Positions 7,837-14,387 of a DNA stretch of 44,758 nucleotides are shown in pieces. Both the position numbers and the translations under genes were made by a program. The stretch is from a bacterium. GTDB lineage: Bacteria; Patescibacteriota; Minisyncoccia; Phycocordibacterales; UBA9973. The stretch is taken from NCBI GenBank assembly GCA_027484965.1, contig JAIXRY010000006.1:194101-238858 (forward strand), read 5' to 3'. How positions within the stretch are numbered: position 1 is the stretch's first letter; each line of letters begins with the position of its first letter. The notes beneath the pieces are model-generated. The model saw only the letters and a program-made list of their open reading frames with translations. It did no database searches and was not told the DNA's origin.

Positions 7837-8397
7837 TTAATAAGCAAAAATAATTTCTGGTAAATCCGTAGGATAACTAGAAATTATAAACCACGAAAGA
7901 CAGATAGGAATAGAACCTATTAATATTAATCCTAACTGTACAAATAATAATTCTAAAGTCAGTCGAGCTGTTGGTTTTGAATATCCAAATAGAAAATATC
8001 TAAAGCTTTTTGGAGAAACAAACTTTGATCTGAGTCTGCTAGAATTAAAAATTGTTTTTGGATAATATTTTAAAATTTGGTGTTTTCCAAATCTATTACA
8101 ATTCAACATTAACAATTCTATTTCTTCAAAACTTTTATTCTCATTTTCAAGAATTAACTCTTTAAGCTGATAAGCATAAAATACAGTTATTGTTTCATGA
8201 TACTTCATATAACAAAGTTCAGCAGGATAGATTGATCCTCTGCGTATTAAACCACATTTTATTTTTTGTAATGCTGTATAAAAATTATTTTCATAATATA
8301 TATACCACAAAGCAATTATTAAATGTGTCTGATGATTCCATTCTGAGCCAGATAAATTAAATAGTTCGAAGTCACTAACTAATTTTTTTGTATTCAT
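7837..8397 (-). CDS. Hypothetical protein with HxxH-like motif and hydrophobic C-terminus
   Basis: Unrecognised family of 186 residues. The N-terminal two thirds carry WNHQTHLIIALWYIY (about residues 20-34), an arginine pair in GLIRRG and YHETITVFYAYQL, the pattern of a small helical protein with conserved His residues. After SKFVSPK (about 128-134) the last 50 residues turn hydrophobic, with one or two possible membrane helices (LLFVQLGLILIGSIPICLSWFII). The leader is A-rich without a Shine-Dalgarno sequence. It diverges from miaA over a 50-base gap. Function not assigned. Confidence 0.6.
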   Translation of the reverse strand: MNTKKLVSDFELFNLSGSEWNHQTHLIIALWYIYYENNFYTALQKIKCGLIRRGSIYPAELCYMKYHETITVFYAYQLKELILENENKSFEEIELLMLNCNRFGKHQILKYYPKTIFNSSRLRSKFVSPKSFRYFLFGYSKPTARLTLELLFVQLGLILIGSIPICLSWFIISSYPTDLPEIIFAY

Positions 8398-8434
8398 TTT
8401 ATTTTAATTTTTTGTCACTATATCAATAATATAG

Positions 8435-8440
8435 TATACT
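8435..8440 (+). promoter_or_regulatory. -10 box of miaA, leaderless start
   Basis: TTGTCA, a 17-base spacer and TATACT; the box ends seven bases before the miaA ATG. Confidence 0.6.
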
Positions 8441-8447
8441 GTCAAAC

Positions 8448-9365
8448 ATGGATTTTCTTCCGAAAATTATCACTATAGTAGGACCAACGGCTTCAGGTAA
8501 GACTGGTTTTTCTATATGGCTCGCAAAAGAATTAGAAAAATCAGATCTCCGCGCAGAAATAATTTCAGCAGATTCTCGCCAAGTATATATTGGCCTTGAT
8601 ATTGGTACAGGCAAAGTAACTAAAGAAGAGATGTGTGGTATTCCCCATCACATGCTTGATGTGTGTGATCCAAAAGACATCTACAGCGTCGCAGAATTTG
8701 TCGCAAATGCAGAAAAGTGTATTAAAGAAATTATTGACCGTGGAAATATTCCAATCATTGTTGGAGGGACGGGTTTCTATATCGACACACTCGTTCGCGG
8801 AATTTCACTTCCGAACGTTCCAAAAAATGAAGAATTAAGAAAAGAATTAGAATCAAAATCAAAAGAAGAATTGTTTGAAATGCTTTTGAAATTGGATGAC
8901 AATCGTGCACAAGATATCGACAAAGACAACAAGGTGCGTCTTATTCGTGCAATAGAGATCGCAAATACTCTCGGTAATGTTCCTGAAATAAGAGCAAATA
9001 CAAAATACAATTCCCTTTTTATAGGAATAAATCCTGGAGATGAAATACTACAAAAAAATATTCACACTCGCCTATTACAAAGACTTGATGATGGAATGGT
9101 AACTGAAGCAGAAAATCTCCACACAACAGGACTATCATATGAGCGCATGAGAGAACTTGGACTAGAATATAGTTTTCTTGCGGATTATTTAGAGGAAAAA
9201 ACAAATTACGAAGAATTCGTATCACTTTTAAATACTGCAATATGGCAATATGCCCGCCGCCAAAAAACTTGGTTCAAGAGGAATCAGGAAATAAGTTGGA
9301 TTAATCCAAAGAATGAGAAAGAGATTGAGGAAATAAAGAATAAAGTTTTAGAATTTTTAAAATAA
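8448..9365 (+). CDS. miaA: tRNA dimethylallyltransferase MiaA
   Basis: Transfers a dimethylallyl group to N6 of A37 in tRNAs that read UNN codons. The 305 residues match the family. Walker A is GPTASGKTG (residues about 12-20), followed by the substrate motif ISADSRQVYIGLDIGTGK, then IPHHMLDV, IIVGGTGFYID and the C-terminal TAIWQYARRQKTWFKRN that contacts the tRNA. Two of its likely substrates, tRNA-Leu(CAA) and tRNA-Trp(CCA), are encoded on either side, although such clustering may be chance. The start has a leaderless promoter. Confidence 0.96.
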   Translation: MDFLPKIITIVGPTASGKTGFSIWLAKELEKSDLRAEIISADSRQVYIGLDIGTGKVTKEEMCGIPHHMLDVCDPKDIYSVAEFVANAEKCIKEIIDRGNIPIIVGGTGFYIDTLVRGISLPNVPKNEELRKELESKSKEELFEMLLKLDDNRAQDIDKDNKVRLIRAIEIANTLGNVPEIRANTKYNSLFIGINPGDEILQKNIHTRLLQRLDDGMVTEAENLHTTGLSYERMRELGLEYSFLADYLEEKTNYEEFVSLLNTAIWQYARRQKTWFKRNQEISWINPKNEKEIEEIKNKVLEFLK

Positions 9366-9393
9366 AGAAATTTGTGGTATATTTTCCAAACAC

Positions 9394-9464
9394 GGGCGAT
9401 TAGTTTAGTGGTAGAACGAAGGTCTCCAAAACCTTTGGTGAGGGTTCGATTCCTTCATCGCCCG
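9394..9464 (+). tRNA. tRNA-Trp (CCA)
   Basis: Acceptor GGGCGAT/ATCGCCC, anticodon stem AAGGT/ACCTT with loop CTCCAAA (anticodon CCA), T-arm with loop TTCGATT, discriminator G. CCA end not encoded. An extended -10 (TGGTATATT) lies just upstream. UGG is therefore the Trp codon read here. Confidence 0.93.
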
Positions 9465-9471
9465 CAGTCAA

Positions 9472-9496
9472 AAAGACAGCTTCGGCTGTTTTTTTG
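9472..9496 (+). terminator. Terminator after tRNA-Trp
   Basis: Stem ACAGC/GCTGT with a TTCG tetraloop followed by seven T. Confidence 0.85.
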
Positions 9497-9536
9497 TTGG
9501 GCGATAACGAGCAAGCTGCTTTGCTCGTGTGGAGAA

Positions 9537-9578
9537 ACGTCTACAGGTATCCATATATTGCCTTTATGGATTATCGAA
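9537..9578 (+). repeat. Conserved hairpin element, copy 1
   Basis: CGTCTACAGGT is followed by a seven-pair stem (ATCCATA/TATGGAT), a nine-base loop containing TTGCCTT, and ATCGAA. The same arrangement recurs at 23303-23346 with base changes that keep the stem paired. Both copies lie on the plus strand downstream of a tRNA gene. Flanking hairpins (CGAGCAA/TTGCTCG at 9508-9527 and a 15-pair stem at 9582-9617) make the whole interval strongly structured. No known RNA family or recombination site was recognised. Confidence 0.6.
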
Positions 9579-9595
9579 AAGCTTTTCATTATTAT

Positions 9596-9624
9596 TTGTA
9601 ATCAAATAATTGAAAAGGTATACT
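9596..9624 (+). promoter_or_regulatory. Probable promoter of the pyrophosphatase-like gene
   Basis: TTGTAA, 17 bases, TATACT. The -35 overlaps the loop of a strong hairpin at 9582-9617. A short AAGGAA/TTCCTT hairpin lies in the presumed leader. Confidence 0.45.
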
Positions 9625-9658
9625 GTTCCAGTAAGGAAAGATTCCTTCATTTAAATTT

Positions 9659-10027
9659 ATGGAAAACAAAATTACTAAAAACACACTAGAAATAGCTAGA
9701 GAATTCTTAGGAAAAAAAGTTTCTGTTGTTTTTGATAGACCTTTAGGTAGTAAGCACCCAAAACACGGTTTTGTTTATGAAGTAAATTATGGATATATTC
9801 CAAATGTATTTGCGTCAGATGGTGAAGAATTAGATGTTTATTACTTAGGCACAGATGAATCTTTAGAGGGCGCAGAAGGTATCGTTATTGCAATTATTCA
9901 CAGAGAAAATGATGACGATGATAAACTTGTGGTAACACAAGAAGGAAAACAAATGACTGATGAAGAAATTTTAACTTCTGTAAATTTTCAAGAAAAATAT
10001 TTTAAATCAAAAGTAATACGAATTTAA
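9659..10027 (+). CDS. Short inorganic pyrophosphatase-like protein
   Basis: Resembles the compact (about 120-residue) proteins annotated as inorganic pyrophosphatase, which would hydrolyse PPi to phosphate. Visible signatures are FDRPLGSKHPKHGFVYEVNYGYIPN and DGEELDVYYLG, which align with the NYGYI and DGDPxDV metal-binding regions of family I enzymes. The part of full-length family I enzymes beyond the core barrel (normally about 175 residues) is missing, so activity is not certain. It has its own likely promoter and a terminator shared with the converging SIMPL gene. The A-rich start region lacks a Shine-Dalgarno sequence. Confidence 0.75.
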   Translation: MENKITKNTLEIAREFLGKKVSVVFDRPLGSKHPKHGFVYEVNYGYIPNVFASDGEELDVYYLGTDESLEGAEGIVIAIIHRENDDDDKLVVTQEGKQMTDEEILTSVNFQEKYFKSKVIRI

Positions 10028-10053
10028 AAAACCTCACACATGTGAGGTTTTTT
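10026..10053. terminator. Bidirectional terminator
   Basis: Stem CCTCACA/TGTGAGG with a two-base loop, flanked by A and T runs; ends the pyrophosphatase-like gene and the SIMPL gene. Confidence 0.85.
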
Positions 10054-10065
10054 AAATTCTGTACT

Positions 10066-10740
10066 TTATTTCAAAAGAAAACGTAGAGTAGAAACTAGAC
10101 GAATCTTTTTGTATTCAGGAGAACCTGGGTCCTTATCTGTTATATCAAACACTCCTTGATTTCCTCTTGTAACACTTCCTACAGTTGATCCTGCATTAAG
10201 TGCAAATTGAGATGCTGTATCGCGAGCATTTTTAATAGCTTCAGCAAGCATGTCTGGCTTAATACTGTTCAAATCTGAAAATTCAAATGATATAGAATTT
10301 TGATTTAAAACAACACCTCTTTTTACCAAAAGCAGTGTTTCATTTGAAGCTTGTTTTGCTAGGTCAACCTTTTTTGTATAAACAGAAATTTGGTTTGTAG
10401 AGTTGTATCTAAATGCTGCGTCCTTGTATGTATCTTGGTAGATATTCACCGGAGCGATATTTATCTCAGAATCTTCAAAACCTTTTTCTTTTAAGAAAGC
10501 TTTAATAGCGACAATATTCTTTTCTATATCAGAATAAAGAGAATCAATATTATTTGACTTAACTTCAAAGTTCAAAGACCATATAGCAGTGTCTGCTTTT
10601 ACAATCTTTTCTGACAAACCTTTTACTTCAACATAAGACCCTTGTTTAGAAAAATCTTTTGCCGCAAAGAAGAATCCAACAGAGAATAATGCGAAAGCAA
10701 TTCCTATAATCAATAACCCGTTACTTTTTATTTTATCCAT
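10066..10740 (-). CDS. SIMPL-domain (DUF541) membrane-anchored protein
   Basis: Member of the SIMPL/DUF541 family (related to Omp28/BP26), whose biochemical role is poorly defined. Of 224 residues, 8-27 form one N-terminal membrane anchor (LLIIGIAFALFSVGFFFAA). The rest is the extracytoplasmic SIMPL domain, with VEVKGLSEKIVKADTAIWSLNFEVKS-type strands, the NIYQDTYKD region and an AIKNARDTASQFAL helix near residue 170. It is a single gene between two terminators of almost the same sequence. Confidence 0.8.
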   Translation of the reverse strand: MDKIKSNGLLIIGIAFALFSVGFFFAAKDFSKQGSYVEVKGLSEKIVKADTAIWSLNFEVKSNNIDSLYSDIEKNIVAIKAFLKEKGFEDSEINIAPVNIYQDTYKDAAFRYNSTNQISVYTKKVDLAKQASNETLLLVKRGVVLNQNSISFEFSDLNSIKPDMLAEAIKNARDTASQFALNAGSTVGSVTRGNQGVFDITDKDPGSPEYKKIRLVSTLRFLLK

Positions 10741-10792
10741 AATATTTAGTCTAACACTATTAGTAATATAAGACTATTTTACAATACAAATT

Positions 10793-10820
10793 AAAAAACC
10801 TCACGTGTGTGAGGTTTTTT
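10793..10820. terminator. Terminator of rpmG
   Basis: Stem CCTCAC/GTGAGG with loop GTGT, flanked by A6 and T6; nearly the same as the one at 10026-10053. Confidence 0.85.
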
Positions 10821-10831
10821 AATTTTAGAGT

Positions 10832-10987
10832 CTATTTTTTAGCTTCTTTGAAAACAACGTGCTTGCGAAGTTTCTTTGAATACTTTTTAAGTTCAATTTT
10901 GCGAGTAACACTTTTCTTATTTTTGCGTGTCCAATAAACCTCGCCGGTTTCTTTGTGTGCTATTTTTATAAGTTTATCCTGTGACAT
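10832..10987 (-). CDS. rpmG: Ribosomal protein L33, cysteine-free form
   Basis: Small 50S protein of 51 residues near the tRNA exit site. The sequence begins MSQDKLIKIAHKETGEVYW, continues with the basic TRKNKK segment and ends in YSKKLRKHVVFKEAKK, the usual L33 pattern. The two CxxC zinc pairs of the C+ form are absent, so it does not bind zinc. A TATACT lies ten bases before the ATG on the minus strand. Confidence 0.88.
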   Translation of the reverse strand: MSQDKLIKIAHKETGEVYWTRKNKKSVTRKIELKKYSKKLRKHVVFKEAKK

Positions 10988-11058
10988 AAGTTCTTAGAGT
11001 ATACTACAAAACCATTTTTTTGCAAGGATTTATTATAAAATACTTATTTAATAAAGAA

Positions 11059-11078
11059 AAATACCCTTACGGGTATTT
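11059..11078. terminator. Terminator-like hairpin, copy A
   Basis: AAATACCC/GGGTATTT with loop TTAC. The same hairpin recurs at 11185-11208 directly after tRNA-Tyr. The two copies bracket a tRNA 3'-end fragment, so the segment looks duplicated. Confidence 0.6.
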
Positions 11079-11157
11079 AGACAGACATAAAACAGGATTC
11101 ACCTCTCGCACTGCTGTGCTCGAAATCTTCACTCACTCATCGTGAGTTGCGACCCGC

Positions 11158-11176
11158 GGTTCAAATCCAACCCGGC
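11158..11176 (+). pseudogene. tRNA 3'-end fragment (tRNA-Tyr-like, inverted)
   Basis: Nineteen bases covering a T-loop and 3' acceptor strand match the minus-strand tRNA-Tyr (11214-11232 in inverse orientation) with one mismatch. The 5' side of the T-stem does not pair and no acceptor 5' strand is found upstream, so this is not a working tRNA. Two short palindromes precede it (GCAC/GTGC and ACTCA/TGAGT). Confidence 0.55.
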
Positions 11177-11184
11177 ATTAAAAC

Positions 11185-11208
11185 AAAAATACCCTTACGG
11201 GTATTTTT
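11185..11208 (-). terminator. Terminator of tRNA-Tyr, copy B
   Basis: AAAAATACCC/GGGTATTTTT with loop TTAC, immediately downstream of the tRNA-Tyr 3' end on the minus strand. Confidence 0.8.
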
Positions 11209-11210
11209 TG

Positions 11211-11293
11211 TGCGCCGGGTTGGATTCGAACCAACGAAGGCCGAAGCCGACAGATTTACAGTCTGTTGTGATAGACCACTCCACCACCGACGC
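11211..11293 (-). tRNA. tRNA-Tyr (GTA)
   Basis: Read on the minus strand: acceptor GCGTCGG/CCGGCGC, anticodon stem ACAGA/TCTGT with loop CTGTAAA (anticodon GTA), a long variable arm, a perfect T-stem GTTGG/CCAAC and discriminator A. A tgt gene (queuosine pathway) at 30.2 kb could modify the G34 of this tRNA. Confidence 0.95.
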
Positions 11294-11513
11294 ATTACTT
11301 ATTTGTATAAGTTTTTATACTATACACTTTTTCTAAATATTTTTCAATCCACAAACAAAGAAGCCCGCCCTCAATCTATCAGCATAAAAAAGATAGTGAG
11401 AACGGGGCTTTGACGCTTGTTAGCTTGCGCTGTTGTAAGATAAATACAATGTAGTAAAAGTGAAGGATCTCAACTTTTAAGATGTAAATAATATCATTAC
11501 TGTTTAAGCGTAG

Positions 11514-11576
11514 ATTTTACAATAATACACACTCAACGATTATCGTTACGTGATAATGTATTATTTTTTGTAAAAT
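11514..11576. repeat. 16-bp inverted repeat with nested palindrome
   Basis: Arms ATTTTACA+ATAATACA and TGTATTAT+(TTTT)+TGTAAAAT pair over 16 positions with one four-base bulge. The loop carries TTATC/GATAA and an AACGAT-T-ATCGTT palindrome. It could be a cruciform, protein-binding site or RNA hairpin. Confidence 0.6.
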
Positions 11577-11775
11577 GACTTTCTAAATTGTCTGCATATG
11601 AATTTCTTATTTTGGTTTTTATAAACGCCCTATTGGGACTTGCTTTCGCTAAAACAAAAACATTAAAACCAACTAGTGAAAAGACACTTCAGACTAAATA
11701 CTGGTCAAAGAACTTGGATTAAATATACAACTATCATCTTCAAAAAGCAATATCGAGAAAAAAGGTCTAAAATGG

Positions 11776-11781
11776 TAGACT
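11776..11781 (+). promoter_or_regulatory. -10 box of priA, near-leaderless
   Basis: Extended -10 TGG-TAGACT ending nine bases before the priA ATG. Confidence 0.45.
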
Positions 11782-11790
11782 ATATATATT

Positions 11791-13683
11791 ATGAACATTG
11801 TTTCAGTCATTCCTATCACGAAAAATAATGCACCAGAAACTCTCACTTACTTCTCAGCAAAAGATGTCGAGCTCGGCATGCTCGTATATATACCACTCCG
11901 CAGACAAACAGTTCTCGGAATAGTTACAGAAATAAAAAAAGTTGAAACAGAAAAAAGCAGTATAAAATCTTCTCACTTCAACCTGCGAAAAATAGAAAAA
12001 ATAATTGGACCGAGCCCATTCAAAAAAGAACTAATCAATACAGCAAAAATGTTGGCGCCATACTATGCGACCAATATGGGAAGCATTCTAACAAAAATTA
12101 TTCCAAATGATTTTATAGAAAAAATAGAGAGCTTAAAGAAAAATGAAGATGTGGTAGTTAAGAAAACAAAAAGCGAAATATTTACTTATCAAGCTCCAAA
12201 AGAAGAACGTGAGGGATATTACAAAACTCTTGTAAGAGAATCTTTTGCAAAAAAAGAATCAGTCTTTTTTGTTGTTCCCTCTATACATCAAACAGAAATG
12301 TGGTTTGAGATATTCAAAAAAGGTATAGAGAGACATATATATGTATATTCAAGTAGTATTTCAAAAAAAGAAAAGATAAAAATGTGGGACGATATTAGGA
12401 ATTCTGAATTCCCTGTTTTAGTAATAGGAACACCACAAATTATAATCTTCCAAAGAAATGATATAGGTTCAATTATTCTCGAAAGTGAGCATAATGATAC
12501 TTATAATATCCGTGAAAGACCGTATTTTGATTTTAGAGAAGTGGTAAAAACTTTTGCAAAAGAACTCCATACTCCACTAATACTCGGCGGAAGAATACTC
12601 CGAATTACCACACTCGCGGAAGGAGAAAAAGCAAAGTACCAATCAATAGGCTCAAAAAACTTTAGATTTCCGGAACTCGCCAATCTAAAACTAACTCCAT
12701 TAAAAAATGATTTGGATAAGTTTACTCTTTTTTCGAGACCTCTTGAGAAAGTGATTCGAGAAATACATGAGACGAAGAAACATCTCTTTATTTTTGTCGC
12801 TCGCAAAGGTATAGCGCCAATCACTCTTTGTGGTGACTGTAAAAAAACAGTCTCATGCAAAGAATGTAAAACCCCTCTTGTTCTCTACAACAAAAAAGGT
12901 AAAAGAACATATCACTGTAATGGGTGCGGATTCCAAACAGAAGCTGATATGTTTTGTGAGAATTGTTCTAGTTGGAATCTTATTCCTCTTGGTATCGGAA
13001 GCGAAAAAGTATTGGAAGAAGTAAGATCTCTCAATCAATCAACTCAAATATTTTTTGTGGATTCACAGAATACACCCACAGAACGCGACGTAAAAAAACA
13101 AATAAAAGGATTTGAAGAAAGTGAACATGGAATACTTATTGCTACAGAGAAAGCATTTGAATATTTACCAGAGAAAATAGACAAGATAGCAATTGCTTCT
13201 ATTGATACATTCTTTGCACTTCCAGATTTTAGAATTAATGAAAAGATAATCAATCTCATTCTCAAACTCCAAGAACATACAGATATACCACTACTCATTC
13301 AGACTAATCATCCCGAAGAGCCACTGTTCGATCATTTTGAAAGAGGAAGTCTTCTTGAGTGGTACAAAGAAGAGATTGGAGATAGAAAGCTTCTTAATTA
13401 TCCACCATACGGAGTGCTTCTTACAATAGAATCAAGAGGCAACAAAGTTCAAACACAAAAACAAAGAAATGAATTGGACGAAATACTCCATATATATAGA
13501 CCAAGCATTATTACCAAGAAAATAGGAGTAAAAGATGAATACATAACCCACGCTCTTATGAAATTAAAACTTGAAGAATGGCCAGAATACAGTATTAAAG
13601 AAGATATTTCAGATATTCAGAAATTAATAAGCAATTTACCTCCTTATTTTACAGTCTATATAAATAGAGAATATTTACCCTAA
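11791..13683 (+). CDS. priA: PriA-like primosomal protein with degenerate helicase motifs
   Basis: Homologue of PriA, which restarts stalled forks by recognising branched DNA and loading the replicative helicase. The 630 residues keep the N-terminal 3'-DNA-binding domain (MNIVSVIPITKNNAPETLTYF), the eight-cysteine zinc region (CGDCKKTVSCKECK, then CNGC and CENC) and the YPPYG C-terminal region. The helicase core is damaged: no Walker A GxGKT before FFVVPS, ESEHND in place of DEEHD, GGRILRI in place of GSATP, and no GRAGR arginine finger after LPDFRINEK. It therefore probably works as a DNA-binding scaffold without ATPase activity. It is not a pseudogene, as the frame is intact throughout. Confidence 0.88.
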   Translation: MNIVSVIPITKNNAPETLTYFSAKDVELGMLVYIPLRRQTVLGIVTEIKKVETEKSSIKSSHFNLRKIEKIIGPSPFKKELINTAKMLAPYYATNMGSILTKIIPNDFIEKIESLKKNEDVVVKKTKSEIFTYQAPKEEREGYYKTLVRESFAKKESVFFVVPSIHQTEMWFEIFKKGIERHIYVYSSSISKKEKIKMWDDIRNSEFPVLVIGTPQIIIFQRNDIGSIILESEHNDTYNIRERPYFDFREVVKTFAKELHTPLILGGRILRITTLAEGEKAKYQSIGSKNFRFPELANLKLTPLKNDLDKFTLFSRPLEKVIREIHETKKHLFIFVARKGIAPITLCGDCKKTVSCKECKTPLVLYNKKGKRTYHCNGCGFQTEADMFCENCSSWNLIPLGIGSEKVLEEVRSLNQSTQIFFVDSQNTPTERDVKKQIKGFEESEHGILIATEKAFEYLPEKIDKIAIASIDTFFALPDFRINEKIINLILKLQEHTDIPLLIQTNHPEEPLFDHFERGSLLEWYKEEIGDRKLLNYPPYGVLLTIESRGNKVQTQKQRNELDEILHIYRPSIITKKIGVKDEYITHALMKLKLEEWPEYSIKEDISDIQKLISNLPPYFTVYINREYLP

Positions 13684-13730
13684 AATACTCTTGCGGTATC
13701 CCTATTTCCGTGATACACTGTTCCCTATCT

Positions 13731-13958
13731 ATGGCAATCAATGTAGAAATCACAAAGAATAATAACGAAAACACAATGAGTCTCATCCGTCGTTTTACAC
13801 GTCGTATGCAAGAAACAGGTGTAGTTCAAAAAGTAAAAGGCAATCGCTACGCTGATCGTCCTTTATCAAAACTTGGACAAAAGAAAGCAAAACTCAAATA
13901 CCTAGCAAAAAGAAAAATTTCTGAAAAGATGAAAAAGCTCGGTAAGATAGCTTCTTAA
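13731..13958 (+). CDS. rpsU: Ribosomal protein S21
   Basis: Small basic 30S protein, 75 residues, close to the usual 70. Signature features are the N-terminal beta stretch (MAINVEITKNNNEN), the SLIRRFTRRMQETGVV helix, and the Lys/Arg-rich C-terminal helix. The start at MAIN is preferred over an in-frame ATG seven codons upstream, which adds MIHCSLS. It lies just upstream of ybeY, consistent with a translation-related unit. Confidence 0.9.
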   Translation: MAINVEITKNNNENTMSLIRRFTRRMQETGVVQKVKGNRYADRPLSKLGQKKAKLKYLAKRKISEKMKKLGKIAS

Positions 13959-13973
13959 TACAAACAATCGTAT

Positions 13974-14381
13974 ATGAGAGAAGAAACTGTCTCAATACAA
14001 AACCAAACAAAAGGCACACTTCCAACCGTGCCTTTTGTTTTGATGAAAGAAAAAATTCTAGGACCAACATACGAAATTTCTATTGCTTTTGTCTCTCCCA
14101 AAAAAGCAGCAGAGTTAAATACTCTCTACAGACAAAAAGATTACACTCCTGATATTCTATCTTTTCCACTCACAGAAAATTCTGGTGAAATGATTTTGTG
14201 TGCATCTCAAGTAAAGAAAAATGCAATCAAACACGACTTCGATTACCAAAATTACTTGTCATTTTTAGTTATCCACGGAATGCTTCATTTGAAAGGATAC
14301 GAACATGGTAGTAAAATGGAAAGCGAGGAGGAAAAGTATAAAAAGATTTTTAAAATTTCCTCATTATCTCACACCAATTAA
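13974..14381 (+). CDS. ybeY: Endoribonuclease / rRNA maturation factor YbeY
   Basis: Metal-dependent RNase involved in 16S rRNA 3'-end maturation and ribosome quality control. The hallmark H3xH5xH zinc motif appears as HGMLHLKGYEH (residues about 101-111), and the upstream TPDILSFPL matches the conserved TDVLSFP. It is 135 residues long, slightly shorter than average. It follows rpsU by 15 bases and precedes ftsA by six, so rpsU, ybeY and ftsA are probably co-transcribed. Confidence 0.94.
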   Translation: MREETVSIQNQTKGTLPTVPFVLMKEKILGPTYEISIAFVSPKKAAELNTLYRQKDYTPDILSFPLTENSGEMILCASQVKKNAIKHDFDYQNYLSFLVIHGMLHLKGYEHGSKMESEEEKYKKIFKISSLSHTN

Positions 14382-14387
14382 CTAATC

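Larger units (their letters stand above)
11294..11790. other. Gene-poor interval of about 500 bases with large inverted repeats
   Basis: No convincing gene. It holds a 50-base imperfect hairpin (11361-11410; AAGCCC/GGGCTT, CTCA/TGAG and CTATC/GATAG arms). It also holds a 16-pair inverted repeat with a four-T bulge (11514-11529 against 11557-11576) whose loop contains the near-palindrome AACGATTATCGTT. A short open stretch around 11600-11725 ending in SEKTLQTKYWSKNLD has no good start and could be a gene remnant. No RNase P RNA, tmRNA or 6S signatures were recognised. Confidence 0.5.

Noticed and set aside
9372-9689. 105-codon frame spanning tRNA-Trp and the hairpin region
   Set aside because: It reads through a tRNA, a terminator and structured repeats; no homologous-looking protein segment.
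11142-11413. Plus-strand frames around tRNA-Tyr
   Set aside because: They translate the complement of the tRNA gene and the palindromic fragment; composition and context are not coding.
11361-11450. RNase P RNA or tmRNA in the gap upstream of priA
   Set aside because: Neither the conserved RNase P core strings nor a tRNA-like end with a tag frame is present.
11546-11576. Possible XerC/XerD dif site (GATAA, TGTATT and a TTTTGTAAAAT arm)
   Set aside because: The right half resembles a XerD arm, but the spacer would be nine bases instead of six and the left arm matches poorly. The inverted repeat explains the sequence better.
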